Source of the DNA: Zygnema cylindricum
Lineage: Eukaryota > Streptophyta > Zygnematophyceae > Zygnematales > Zygnemataceae
DNA length: 64,000 nt
Direction: 5' to 3'
NCBI GenBank assembly: GCA_037447655.1
Contig: JBBHKE010001455.1
Coordinates: forward strand, 137,868-201,867
The notes beneath the pieces were generated by a model. The model did no database searches, was not told the origin of the DNA, and was given only the letters and a program-made list of their open reading frames with translations. The position numbers were made by a program, and so were the translations under genes. This document shows positions 1-12,192 of the stretch, piece by piece (positions within the stretch are counted from its first letter, which is position 1; every line of letters starts with the position of its first letter).

Positions 1-545
1 AAGGTCCCACCACATACCAAAGCAAACATGACTCATTGAATACTGTACACTCACCAAAGCTCGACTGTCCAGCTTTTCAACAGGTGCCAATTGTGCTCTT
101 CATCAGGAAGAAAGAGAGAGTCTTCTCTATTTTTGCTAACACTTTTGCCAGTGGCAAACAGCCAGATGCCCCTACCTTTCCCCCTTTACTTATGCAATGT
201 CTCCTAGCCTCCAGTGGATCACATTTTCAGATTCAATGAAGTGACTGGTCTCGACTAACAATTTACAAATCTGTCATGACCTTTGTCTACTACCCACTAC
301 AAAATGCCGCCTCCACCACGTCTGCTATGCACTACCTCATCACCTTTCCCATTTCCCCATCACAAATTTCAACTCTTTAAATGAAAAGCAATCCCTAGAC
401 CTAAGAAACCAAAAAGGTAGTGAAACCTACGAGATCTTAAAAAAAAACGGGCAGGTTCCTGTCCGTAAGCATCAATAAAAAGACCCTAAAATTCATATTC
501 CTCTACAATGTAATCAACTACTGCAAATGCGATGGAACCACCAAC
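1..545. other. Distal DCL intron sequence, no exon recognised
   Basis: This follows the DUF283 exon in the direction of DCL transcription. I looked on the minus strand for linker or PAZ coding sequence. There are possible splice-like borders near 57-140, but none joined in frame to recognisable Dicer sequence. It is treated as intron or undetermined DNA. Confidence 0.5.
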
Positions 546-3500
546 CTCCACGAGCCTTGGAGGAAGCTCCTCCAGTTGATCTCAACTCTTCATTCCCAGT
601 GTTGGGAAGAAGTACATCCGTCAATCCATTTAGTTGATGAAGTTTTTTTATGACTTCTAAGCAAGCCACCTGCTTGGCTCTCCATGCGGTCGAGCAGATT
701 GGTCCTCGAACATTTTGAGCATCCAAAGGGGCAATCAAAGGCAGACGGACATGGACTACATATCCTCCTAAAACTGTCTCTGTCACATATCTTGGCTGAG
801 TATCACAGTACCTGCATGCATTCAGGCAACGGTTGACTTCCATAACCTCAAGGAGTGGCCACTAGTTCAATAATGGGCCAGCATGAGAAATATACATTGG
901 AACGATGACATCTGGCTTTTTATTACTGTTGAATGAATATGACTCGGTCAATAGTATAGCACTACACAAGGAGCATTCAGGAATGGGAGACATACGACAA
1001 GTTATGTCCTGTCATAGAAGAGAAAACATTTTTTCCCGGTAACAAAAGATATCCTCCTCCTAAACACTGGAAAAACAGCATTGTCAAATCCTGAAGGGCA
1101 CAAGGCGACCACAATCTCTGAATGACCCCAAAAGGTACAAGCCAATAAAGCAGCATAATGCCCCCAAAAGGTACACCGTGTACTGCTATCGAAAGGTAAA
1201 AATATTACATTTCCACCGCAACATTGTGACCGACGAGTGTGTAAGGAGAAAAATGAGTTAAAAAGGCCGGAAAAAGCTAACGCTAATAGCGATACCCGGT
1301 ATATTATTATGACCAAATTTTGCAGAAATACTTCACATTTCACTCAGCCATTAAAGAGAACGAGACAAAGGTGCTGAAGTAACAAACAAACAAAAAACCA
1401 AACAGGCATGTGAAATATATAACAACTATTCACTAGAAGGGATAATATAAAATTTAACTCTTTGTGACCTCCCTTCAGTGTTAACCCAACCACTGTCTAA
1501 GCCCATCCTATTCGCCAAAGCTCGTTGATTTGCTCCTTTCTCACCTGTCCCCCGGCAACGAGGCGCAGTAATGATGCACTAGAGCGATACTGCAATGAAT
1601 ATTGGCAACTGCCCCTGTGGAAGCCACTCTGTATTCCTCCACAGGCAAATGAGAATCAACCTCCATATAATCGCACGTGTTTCCCTCCATCGACTTTTCC
1701 AATATCAAATTGTGACTTTGTTGCAAGTTCTTAACTGCATCAGCATCAGGAGATTCCCTGGAAATAGAAGAAATCTGTTAATCCTGGCTAAATTTGGCTT
1801 AAGAAACATGTAGTATGGGAAAGCGCTGAAAAAAAAAATACATTAAGCTTAGAGAGGCTGCCAACGCCTGCATAAGTCGATTTATATATTCAGTAGTCAG
1901 TATCAGTACCACTGTTCTCGTCAAGTGGAGCATCACAATATCTAGAAAGTCCTCGAAATTGCATATGGTGCAAGACTACAGGCAAACATTCATTAATCAA
2001 CTCAATAAGGAACGCAGATTTTACGACCCAGAATTTATCCTCCATGACGGATGAGGAGATCTGTAACAGTTAAGATGCATGGACAAAGAGCTTTCTCCGA
2101 CAATGAGAGCTACTCAACATATAAATTTTAATACAGAATTATGGGTGGGTAAGCATTGTAAGGAAGGAGCGAGCATGGAGGCAAGAAGCAAATTTGAAAA
2201 CGAATGGCAACCTACACCTAAGAACAAGAAACAATTGACCAACGTAAATTCAGTATAACTAGGATATATGCCTGAAAAAGAATTAAAAGCCTTGCTCAAG
2301 TTCAAAACTTGCATCCTCTGAGACATAGTTTACAGTTTTCACTCAAGTTGATACAGACTCGAGAGAAGCAAGAACGAACAAAGTTGATGACAACAAAACA
2401 CATACCCCTCAATAAACACAATGTATCTGGAGTTTTTCTTGCGAGCCCGGCCTCGACCTTGAACGTACGACCGCACAGTGTTGCACGGATCAAATCTGAC
2501 CACTACATTGCAAGATTGGATGTCCAATCCTTCCTCCGCAACGTCAGTTGCAACCAGCACGTTTATCTGTCAAAAGGACCAATAAACTTAGAAACTCTCA
2601 TTTCAGGCTAATAAAAATTGTCTCGCTCTACACATTGGTGCTTTAGTCGATGGAAACTAACAGAATACTCCAGTCGTTAGCCAACATATCTGTGAGAACT
2701 CATGACGGCTGCTTCAGTGAACATTTGAGAAGACTGAACGCTGAAATATTTAACACCTAAATATTCGCAGTTGACAAGCTGTTTCCTTCCCGCAGAAATA
2801 GGTTTCGACTGAAAACCATTCCAAGGTCTGTGTTTCATGAAGAAACTCCTCTAACATGAACACAGGCAACTAATGAAACAAGCGGGGCCAACAAGGCACT
2901 GTGGTGTATGCAAGAAACAAGTACCTCGCCATTCCTGAAGGCTTGGAGAGCCTTTTCCTGTTTTGGAAGGCTCAGATGTTGTCCTCCAGTAATAGCATGG
3001 GACTTGATGAAGTCTCTCGCCACTTCAGAAAGCAACATATTGAGAACGTTGACAGCGACCACTCGCTGAGCAAATACAATACAGTGGAACTCATCGCCCT
3101 CGGCAGCATTCCTGAGGGGGAAAAGGCACACAGAGTAAACATACCAATGTTCAAAACATCTATGTTCTTGGAAATTCTTCAATGAAAACTTTGTTTTCTT
3201 CCACTGAACATATAAACTTAGTTAGGAACAAAAAGGTCATCAACGCTGCCTATTTGACGTGTGATCTTGGTTTTTGAACCAAAATACCTAACGTCTTGAA
3301 TTATTGCTCAGATTATCAATAAAGCTTACATAAACTGACCACCTAGGTTTTGCTGAACCGCAAGCGTGATTGATAAGTCAAACAAAAAGTCATCCAATGT
3401 TCAAGTTAAATAAAGTTAAAAAGACTTTACCGGTTCCTTAGAAGCTCCAGTACGAGCATTTTCACTTTTGGCGTCAGGAGGTCCTGCGATATTGACACAT

Positions 3501-6500
3501 TGAGCTGTTCTTTAACTGCCGTCTCCAGTGAAAACCTATCAGAGCCCATCGTGTCTTCAACTGCAACCATGTAAAAAAAAAAACCATTAAATAGACAACT
3601 TCCAGGTTTTCCAAGCACACCTGCAAGTGCCATCCATCAAATTCTAGCTGCATTCTTTGCAAAAAACAGTAGAAGATAATGGTACTTTTTTTGAAGATAA
3701 AACAAATTCCGTCCACAATAGCACGGCAGAGCAATGTGATGGCTTCACTGACTGAACACAGCCACACCAAACTGACCTCATCAAACTTATCCAATCCGGA
3801 AATTCCGGGAATATGTTTACGTAGGGCAAAAAGAATTAGAACAAATAAAGGGTACGTAAAAATGTAGCAGGTCTTGTTTTATTTTTTTCTGTACCCGCCC
3901 CTTTTCCGGCCCACAAATATCGGTATCCCGGTTGCAGTGTTAAGAGCGTCTTTATTGCTTTCAAGAGTGTCAAGGAGTGAGGTACTTAATGAACCTTTAA
4001 GGGCTAGCTGCAAGGCAAATTTCTGATTGCTAAAACCCCTGGCTGTAGTCATGATAAGACTCATACTCCATAATTACTTAGTTTTAGCAACTGAGATATA
4101 GGTGTGCAAAACCCCTGGCTGTAGTCATGATAAGACTCATACTCCATAATTACTTAGTTTTAGCAACTGAGATATAGGTGTGCACTTTTCTAGCAACTCA
4201 GAGGCAAGAAACTTTAGAGAGTCGAACTCATGACCTCATACTTAGTTGGCCGACAGCTTGGCCAAACGCCAAAAGTTAAAAAGAAACTCATATGCTAAAC
4301 ATAACAATTTGAAAAATACATTTGAAATTGAAAAGTACAGAAAGGTTTTGTACTTTCGCAAACAGGGAAAAACGTCGCTTGGCAGCTAAAATACGAAACA
4401 TGGATATCCACCGCCGTCGGCCATACCTAAGTTTAGGGGATTATCTTCATAAGACAATCCCCCAAAACAATAAGCAGCAAAGCTCAACAAACCAGCACCA
4501 AGGACTAAGTTTAAGATCCATGCCAAGTCAACAAGCTTTATCACCACAAAGGAAACAGGAAAGCTTTACATCGACTTCATGAATATGAAGGTTTGCCATG
4601 AAAGCAGAGGATGTCAATTGCAGCATTTATTTATGTCAGCGAGTCTAAAATCAAGAGGGAGAGGCATGCCTTAAGGTATGAGCTCACCAGCTGGCAACTC
4701 GCACTTCAGGTAAACTAAGGCCTGTTGCAGGAATGTTAATCTGCTATTCAGAAGGGTTTGTCGAATTGATTCGTTTTTTTCATTGGGTTCAGCACTGCCA
4801 ATCTCCGCCTCGTTGTAAAACATCTTTGCCGCCTGGAAAGAAGAAAAAAATTGTGTCACTGAAAGCAGAACAAATCAATGACTCGAATCTTCCTCACAGG
4901 CACATGTTCAGGAGTTAGCTGTCAAAATTTGATGTGGATCATTGAGTAACCATTTGAAGTGGATAATGAGTCGTTAATGACCTCCGCCTTTATTGTTGCA
5001 GACATAAAAGAATGAAAACCGGATATGGAAGCATCATACTTTACTTTAAATGTTCACATCCTTTACATGGTTGCAAAATCAGAACAGCAAACATGTGGAA
5101 AACATAAAATAGATGAAACTGCAAAAGGCCCTCCATACTCGGTGTACGATAAACACCTCAGGAGACACTTCACAAGGTAAAATGGATTACTTCTTGATTC
5201 GACGATTGATGAGTGGTGCATTAAGAAAATTAGGATTTAAAGGTTTCTTTCAAAAATTTTAAAGAGAAAACGGAAGTGCCATTGATGGTCCATATTGCAA
5301 AAAGCGTGTGGTTTACCATAAATGAATTGTGAGACAGCTGATAGACTATTGCTTGGCTTTCGAGACCACGCAAATAGGAGGAACGAGTCAAGACTTGCGT
5401 GGCATAAACATGCCCAGGAAGACTCTACAAAAGCTAAGCAAAATATTCAACCTATCCTGTTGCTTGTCAAAATCCCCAAGAAGCAAGATGTAATCACAAG
5501 AGTGGGTCAGTCATTAATCCTGCATCCAAGCAAGAAAGTCCAAAAGAAAAAACGCAAGAAGGTGACGCCCTTATTTCTTTAAGCATACAATAGAAATGAA
5601 ATTCTTTAAACACCTAATCCTCCCATGTGAGACCATTCGGATTCAGATGATAGCACTCCAATTAGTAGTATCAAACAAAGAGGGTTCAAAGATTTTAGAC
5701 ACCATTGCTGGGTCTCTAAACCTGCATTCTTGCACAGTCAGCAAACGCAATGGAGCCATGGTTCTGTGGATACATAGGTCCTGTAACTTCCTTGAGACAA
5801 TTTGAACGGAGACCAAATAACCTCATAAACCTTGACTCATCCATTAAAGAACATCAAGCTCACCTAATCATCTAAACTTTGACATGCAAGCACATCTCGA
5901 ATGAGAGGAGAAGCAACTTCATCTACATTCTTGTCACAACGAAATACAAAACCCACCTGAGAAAATAAGAAACCTTGGAGGGCGGTAAGCCCCCTAAAGA
6001 TGAGAAGACACACCTGAATGCCTCACACATTGCTCACTTGCCAAAAGTAACCTTGTTATGAGTTAAAACTGGAATAACACATCTCAAAGTCAATTAGCTT
6101 TTATGACACACTGATTTACCGTCATTTCAAGTTTAGGTCGTCCATAGGGTGACAACTTACTTGAAAAGCACAGTAAAGCCCGAGATGGACAATGCAGTAC
6201 TCCAGTGCGTTATACAAGGTAGTCACGCGCTTTATGCACCTTTTCCGCTCATTTTCTGCAATTTGTTGATCAATTGGATCCTGCCAAATACCAGCAAAAC
6301 GTTTCAAATACGATAACAGAATAAGTGTTGGTAGTGCATGCTTCAGCCTGTATAAATACCGAATTCTATCATAAATGAAGCAAAAGCTTTGCAGTAGATG
6401 CACAACCCAAGTCACCAGTTCTAAAAAATCATTTTGTATCGGTTGTCATGCCAAAAATCTACGATTTTGATATTATCAAATATTGATCAGTTGCATCCGG

Positions 6501-9500
6501 GGTTTTTTTTCTGACCATACCGAATGTCGCCAATTAATTGACGATGAACAATTTGTAGGGTGTAGAAAGGTAATACTACTGTACTCGCCTACATTTTTTA
6601 GAAATACATAAAGGTTTTCGGTTCGCGACAATATTTCTGCACTAAGAATAAAATAAAAACTGCAAAATGTCTGTTTTGTCATTTTCAATGCTGGTTTGTC
6701 TGTTCTTTGTTGAATGCATTCTCACCGTCTCAATATTTGATGACCGTTCAATCGTCCGTCAACAACGTATTTTGTATCGAAAAGGTTCACCCTTTTTGGA
6801 TGTGCCACCGGTACACATCAAAATCCGCGATTTGCACGTGATGTGTCATTTAATTTAAAAAATTTTGTTGCGTGTGCGTGTCCGCATTATCGAATAAAAA
6901 TCAATACTATTTTTAGGACTGATAGTAATTACCGGGGACCCCCAAAAGACCCCATTACTATCAGTTATCCCAAATTGGCCTTCCATATGAATGCCTAACT
7001 CATTCCCTATTTGACACAACGGAAAAGCCAACTACAGAGGCATAGACTAGATATGGTCAACTTCAAGGGCACACTGAAATTCAATGCTGAAAACACCTCA
7101 TAATCACAAAAGTGAAACCAAAAAGCTCCCTGGAAGTCTTTCATTATATGTTCAAACCTTTGAATTGGTACCGTGCGAGAAGGAACTTATTAAAGCGTTC
7201 TTTAGATCGTCCAAAAATACAAGAGCTCCTTTAGAGGCATCTGAGAAAACGTGCGATTCAAATTGCAAGGTATCCTCTTGGCATTCTTCAGAATCAATCT
7301 TAACAGCAACAAGCTGAAAAGGCATACAACAACCATCCCCAAATCCATAGTTTAGACCTTTCCTGTTTTCTTTTTTCAAGGACAAACAAAGCATTAGTTT
7401 GCCAATCCAAATATTCCAATGCATACTCAACAAGTTCAAAGTTTGGGCAAAGGCATAGAAAAATAAAACAAAAACCATATCAAAGCAAACATAATGCACT
7501 AGACAAAACTTACCAAGCTTTGCAAAAGCCATGTCTTTGACCAAATGTGGTGGTAAAGAGCTCACAACCCGAAAAAAGACGACTGGGTGATGCAAAGGTC
7601 TAAAACTTATGCCAAGATATGAAAAACATAAACAAGACTACTAACTAGCTTATCCGGACTATGGTGAAATCTCAAGATGTTGACCTACATTTGTACCTTA
7701 TTGGTCCTTGTTTACTATAAAAGGTAAACATCTCAATCAACATTCCAAGATTTCACCATAGTCCCAAGAGGTAATATTACTCTTCTCAACCTCGACAATC
7801 ATCAAAGAATACCTTTGCATCTAGCGTTTGCTCGAGTGATTGTAAGAGCTTTGTACAATCGTCCGCGGACTTCACACCTGCACACAAAGAACCATAATGG
7901 TGTCCGAGTATAGCATAGAGATGCCTTCCCAAATAAGAACAAACAAAAAAAAGCAAAAAAAACGCAAAAAAAAAAAATGGCAAATAAAACTTGACGTTTA
8001 CATTACTTTGCTACTAGTAGTTACCTTGTCCTATACAACCTTCCTTAATAGTTACCACCTTCCTTAATGGTCCACCTTCCTTAATAGTTACCTTATTCTT
8101 TTACAAACTTCTTTAAATTTCATTATAAATAATGTAACGACTATTTTTTTTTTTAGTGTTCGATCACACAAATAAAGATTGTTGGTGACATGACTAAATG
8201 CAACCCAATAGTGGGAGGCTTTTTTTTCACTTTTGCAACAATAAGTTGTATTGGATAATAACAATGGGTTTGATTGCCTTAGTCTTTAGTTTTTTTTTTT
8301 TTTTAAATGGAAAGGCATATGCGTACTATGGTTGGAGAACATTACGGTTTTTGTTTGCAAATGTGAAATCTACGGACGATTGTACAAAGCTTTCGCAATC
8401 GCTTGAGCAAACATTTGATGGGAAGGTATTCGTTGATTTGAAACGTCGAAGTAAAAGAACGTCAATAAAACTTATCTAAACTCTAATGAAATCTTTAACA
8501 TCTTGAGATTTCATCATAATTTACATAAGTTTATTGAATTTTCCCAACCTAAATCAAAAATACTTTGCATCAAATGCTTGCAAAAACAATTGCGAAAGCC
8601 TTTTAGAAGCGTCAGCAAATTTCACATTTGTACGCAAAAATCATAATGTTGATTAACCATAGTACGCATGTGCTTTTCCATTTAAAAAAAGAAAAAAAAT
8701 TGTAAGACCAAAGCAATCAAACCCATTGTTATTATCTAATACAACTTAGTGTTGCAAAAGTGAAAAAAAGCCTCTTCTTATTAAACTGTATTCAAATATG
8801 TCACTCAAACATGTCACTCGTAACCTTTACTTGTAATAGTTGCTACATTTTTCATAATGAGAGGCTAAAGAAGTTTGTTAGGAACAAGGTGACTACTAAC
8901 AACAAAAAATCTACAAGCTTTTAAAAAAAACTCTATATGAGAAGTTGAAGAAATTTGCAAAGGAACAAGGCGACTTCTAATAACAAAAAAAACTCAGCTT
9001 TTAGAAAGAACTCCATAACGACCTCTCTAATCTTGAATGTAAAAAACATTTTTTCTCAAAAACTCACCCCGCTTACCACAGTCCTCTCTAAATTTGAATG
9101 TAAAAAACAATTCTTCTCAAGAGCTCACCCTTCCTGTTAACCGGCGAAGCTGTCATACCGAATATCTTTGGCCTCATATTTACCTCCATTTTATGATAAA
9201 ATTCCTGAATCAAAAAAAAAAGCAAGAGATCTTCACATGCCGCACATGGGAGAAGTATCTTTTTGTTTTCAAGAGATGAACAAACCGAGAGCAAACACGG
9301 TACCAAGGAAGAGCAGTTCAATTGCATCCAATAATTGGCATGTTCGTAGACAGCAATATTTTGTGCAATGTCGACCTATAAAATACCTACTTTAAAGTTG
9401 AAACTGTACATACTATATTCGTCCATTTTAAACAAGGTATAAAAAGCTTTCAATTAGCTAATCAACACAAAGTACGAACAGATAATGGCTATAAACTTGG

Positions 9501-10982
9501 TTTTCAATTTGTTACACCTTGACAGAACAACAAAAAAAAAAAATATTAACAATCCGCCACCAAGACGAAGTATACATTCACTTTGACACAAATTGCAAAA
9601 CAGTTCAAAAACATCTCCTTACTGTATTCTTTGTTTATTCCTCTCAAATTTGTACTCCAGTTTGTTACCTCCATTCCCGTGATTGTGATGTAAGTAGTCA
9701 GCGTACCCGCATAATCACCGCATAGGGATGGTCGCTCTGGGCATGGTGACATTCGTCAAAAATCAGCAAGTCTACCATCTCCAGCTTAAGAAACGAGTGA
9801 GATAATGCGTTGAAGAGGACTTGTGGCGTCATGACCAACACCTGCGGTCCATTGCGATTGTGAGGCAGCCAGAGAGCACAGCTGATGTGAGTACCATTTG
9901 TCTTTCCCCGTTAACTCCCTTTGAACTGCGCGTCGTCTATATTTTCAGTGAAGGTGACGATGTCGCAGAAATATGCATACATCTAGAAATATCCAGCCGC
10001 TGCAACTTCATACTGTAAAAATATTACTAGAAAAAACAGTTAATTTACAGGCCAAGATAATCGACATAACAGATATTCCAGCCAGATTGGCAAGCAAGAG
10101 AATAAAAAAAGGGCATAAAGAGATTATTAACATGAGTGCCTGCACCTCATTTGCAGCAATTTCTTTTTCCCAGCGCAAAGAATCCAAAGAATCCATTTTA
10201 GCCCCAACAAGGTCCTTGACAGAAAAATCTGTTAACTTCTGAATCGATTTTTTTTGCTGCAAATCACCATGACAACTATTAGAGAAGGAAAAACGATGTA
10301 CCAAAAATTAAGTATTTAGAGAATCGTCAACTGCATTGAGCAGCATACCTCGATTTCGACACCCATAAAAATTCTAACCAAACAAAACTGCAACTGCGAA
10401 CACTTATGACTCACAGAAAAATGACCTTTCTTCTTATATAAATTAGGCATCAAATACTGCACTTGTATTCCGAAGAAAGTACCTATCTCCTTAAAATGTT
10501 GACACCAAATGTACAAATGTTTCCAACTCGTGGAAAAACAACGAGCCAACCAGCAACAGTGTGTAAGAGATTGTCCATAACATAGTTCAAATGCGCGAAA
10601 ACAGTTGGAGACGCTAAATGCGGTTACCACACACTGAACACGTATCATGCAAAGCGTATAGTATGGAATAACCTCATTTAGCATCTTAAATTGTTTTCTC
10701 CCATCTGAACTATGGTAGATACTCTTCCCTAGATCTCAGCAAGCTATACACAGCTTCTAAAGCACAAAAGCGGGTGTAAACCAGAGGGAAAGCTAACTCA
10801 CTTGATCAGCAAGTGGTACACTTGGAACAAGAAAAATGACAATCTTTTTAACATTTAAGTTGCGAAAAATTGAGGCTCGAAATTTCATCAGCAAAATAGC
10901 TATATAAGTTTTTCCAGCTCCTGTTGTGAGATGTGCAATGACATTTTTCTCCTTCGCTATCTCCAAGATTTCCAATTGATAC
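546..10982 (-). CDS. DCL: Dicer-like protein, helicase and DUF283 part (5' portion of gene, truncated by window)
   Basis: Dicer-like RNase III enzyme that cuts double-stranded RNA into small RNAs. Only the helicase and dimerisation half is in the window. Exons, in transcript order, are 10802-10982, 10146-10256, 9707-9841, 9129-9204, 7813-7877, 7158-7313, 6161-6280, 4688-4832, 3431-3560, 2925-3111, 2406-2566, 1545-1757 and 546-811. All have AG/GT borders and every junction keeps the frame. Motifs in order: [13 protein letters not shown] then TGAGKT (motif I, ATP binding), DECHH (motif II), GMTASPV (motif III), the helicase insertion, TPKV then [22 protein letters not shown] (motif V), QGRGRAR (motif VI), and a DUF283 domain ending [15 protein letters not shown]. 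The key helicase residues are intact. PAZ, RNase III and dsRBD domains are not visible. The exon joins and family are strong; the DCL subclass is not assigned. Introns carry MITEs, tandem repeats and a large inverted repeat made from one of the gene's own exons. Confidence 0.93.
1174..1299. mobile_element. TA-flanked MITE in a DCL intron
   Basis: The 126-bp segment begins CACCGTGTACTGCTATCG and ends with a diverged inverted copy (CTAATAGCGATACCCGG). It is bordered by TA on both sides. The same terminal repeat recurs at 44667, 50413 and 51878. Tc1/mariner-type elements duplicate TA, so a small non-autonomous member of that group is the likely origin. Confidence 0.5.
4032..4183. repeat. Perfect 76-bp tandem duplication in a DCL intron
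   Basis: Two directly adjacent 76-bp copies, 4032-4107 and 4108-4183, read the same base for base. The lack of divergence means a recent duplication (or a very recent assembly-level event). It lies between the exons at 3431-3560 and 4688-4832 and does not touch their splice sites. Confidence 0.9.
5864..5956 (-). other. Possible stop-containing cassette exon in DCL
   Basis: A 93-nt block lies between constitutive exons 6161-6280 and 4688-4832. It has a good acceptor (TTCTCAG) and a strong donor (TTAG/GTGAGC), is a multiple of three, and enters in phase 0. It reads as 30 protein-like residues and then an in-frame TAG as its last codon. The flanking exons join perfectly without it (LGLYCAFQ to AAKMF), matching Dicer family order, so it is normally skipped if used at all. 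Confidence 0.3.
6918..6965. repeat. Small perfect inverted repeat in a DCL intron
   Basis: A 12-bp perfect stem (ACTGATAGTAAT and its complement) flanks a 24-nt GC-rich spacer containing runs of G and C. It could fold into a short hairpin. No target duplication was seen. Confidence 0.6.
7656..7766. repeat. Inverted repeat just downstream of the DCL exon at 7813
   Basis: GGACTATGGTGAAATCT near 7656-7672 returns as its exact reverse complement near 7750-7766. One side (ATGGTGAAATCTCAAGATGTT, one mismatch) also matches the tip of the big hairpin read on the minus strand. This shows that the duplicated block included intron sequence on both sides of the exon. Confidence 0.7.
8361..8425 (+). pseudogene. 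Inverted (antisense) copy of the DCL exon 7813-7877
   Basis: This plus-strand block is 65 nt, exactly the length of the functional minus-strand exon, and keeps the codon pattern of the [19 protein letters not shown] stretch against [19 protein letters not shown] in the true exon. The acceptor AG is changed to AA, while the AAG/GTATTC donor is kept. Since DCL is transcribed from the minus strand, its pre-mRNA carries this copy as antisense. The longest perfect match to the true exon is 19 nt (CGGACGATTGTACAAAGCT). Confidence 0.9.
8563..8627 (-). pseudogene. Decayed same-orientation copy of the DCL exon
   Basis: This second 65-nt copy lies upstream of the true exon in the same orientation. The acceptor AG is lost (TACAA in place of GTGCAG), the donor GT is gone, and the reading is degraded, so it cannot replace the true exon. 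It pairs with the antisense copy at 8361-8425 to form part of the hairpin stem. Confidence 0.8.
8881..9130. repeat. Diverged tandem duplications reaching a DCL splice donor
   Basis: GGAACAAGG units start at 8881 and 8962 (81-bp spacing). A second pair, starting CCTCTCTAA at 9022 and CCTCTCTAA at 9083, has 61-bp spacing. The second pair includes the splice donor of exon 9129-9204, so a similar GGTGAG donor lies 61 nt further on at 9067. Confidence 0.6.
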
Positions 10983-11579
10983 CTGCCAGGAAAAATTCAA
11001 CCAGAAAAATCTAAGTAATCTAATTAACAGCCAGCAAAGTTCCAAAAACCAAAACAAAAAGAGTAAAAAAGTTCAATGAGATTAGACACACTAACGAGAA
11101 AGAATAGTCAAACTCAATCAAGGGGAGGGAGAGTGCGCCGTCTACTATCTGAAGGTGACTCCTCGAGAGCATCAAAAAAACAATACCGAAAGCAAAATTT
11201 GGGGACAGCTCCGCCAATCATTCAGCGACAAGGACAAGAGTTTCACAAAGATCATTTCACAAAAAGCAGCTAAAGACAAAAAAACTGTGGTCACAAAACC
11301 AAGCAAGAAAAAAAAGACAAAAAAATAATGAAGTTACCAAGACCTTTTTCTTGGTTGCCGCGTTAGAAACAATATAATTTTTTGACAAAGGTAAGTCTAG
11401 AGTGAAGTAGGAAAGCAACAAAATAAGAGGAGAGAGTTTAGTCAAGAAGTTTAATGCGAATTCCACAATCGCAAAAAAATAACTCCCATCATTTCGAAAA
11501 AAGGTAAAACTAAAACTTAAAACACAAACGGCTTAGAAAGAGTACCAAAACGTCGGTCACGTAGTTAATTACGAGGAAG

Positions 11580-12170
11580 AGGAGGGGGGGGAGGGTTGGA
11601 GAGAGAGAGAGACAGAGAAAGAGGGGGGGAGAGGGGGAGGGAGAGAAAGCGAGGAGAGAGGGACAGAGGGAGATACTAAGAGGAAAAGTTAAAAGGGAAA
11701 TTAAAGAAAAGAATAGCAAAAAAGAAGAAAAAAAAGAAGCTTTCCCGCGCTTTTCCTTCAAGAAGCAAAAACTCAGTTTTTGTTTTTATTAGATTATTAT
11801 CTTACTTAACCTTTAGAATTTTTTCGAGTTTTTTGTTTTTTCATCCAGCTTTCTGGTTTTTCTTTCTCTTGTTCATTTTCGGCTGCTCATTTCCCTTTTT
11901 TTCTTCCCTTGCCCCTTTTGGGGAGGGGGTGGAAGAGGTGAGAGAGGGAGAGAGAGGGAGCGAGACAGACAGAGAGAGAGGGGGAGAGATGTAGAGAGAG
12001 AAAGAGAGAGGGGTGAGAGAGGAGAGAGAGGGGGAGAGAAAGAGGGAGGGAGAGGGGGGGGGATCAGAGGGAGAGCGAAGGCAGAGCGAGGAAGAGAGGG
12101 AGGGGATGGGGGAGGAAGCAGGGAGGGAGAGGAGGGGAAGGAAAGAAAGGGGAGGGAAGAAACGGGAAAT
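11580..12170. repeat. Polypurine (GA-rich) microsatellite tracts
   Basis: The plus strand is almost pure G/A at about 11570-11680 and 11895-12170, mostly GAGAGG and GGGA units. On the DCL transcript these are CU-rich and probably intronic, or lie in the 5' leader. Such tracts can form triplex (H-DNA) structures and resemble GAGA-type promoter sequence. The AT-rich stretch between them (11690-11890) holds no recognisable gene. Confidence 0.8.
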
Positions 12171-12192
12171 AACAAAGCAATCAGAACTTCAC

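Larger units (their letters stand above)
8000..8910. repeat. Large inverted repeat (long hairpin) in a DCL intron, built from DCL exon copies
   Basis: Left arm about 8000-8494 and right arm about 8506-8910 are reverse complements, roughly 80-85% by eye, separated by an 11-nt loop (8495-8505). Pairing reaches the tip (AATGAAATCT against AGATTTCAT). Landmarks shared by both arms include the T-rich tract, GGAAARGCAYATGCGTACTATGG, the GTATT(G/A)GATAATAACAATGG block, and outer blocks around 8103-8140 and 8850-8885. Each arm holds a 65-nt copy of the genuine DCL exon at 7813-7877. The repeat sits in the intron just upstream of that exon in DCL transcription. RNA from this intron would fold into long imperfect double-stranded RNA. 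Confidence 0.9.

Noticed and set aside
3879-4064. Minus-strand open frame ([27 protein letters not shown]) in a DCL intron that looks protein-like.
   Set aside because: The neighbouring exons 4688-4832 and 3431-3560 join directly in phase and match Dicer order. This frame cannot be spliced in without breaking phase.
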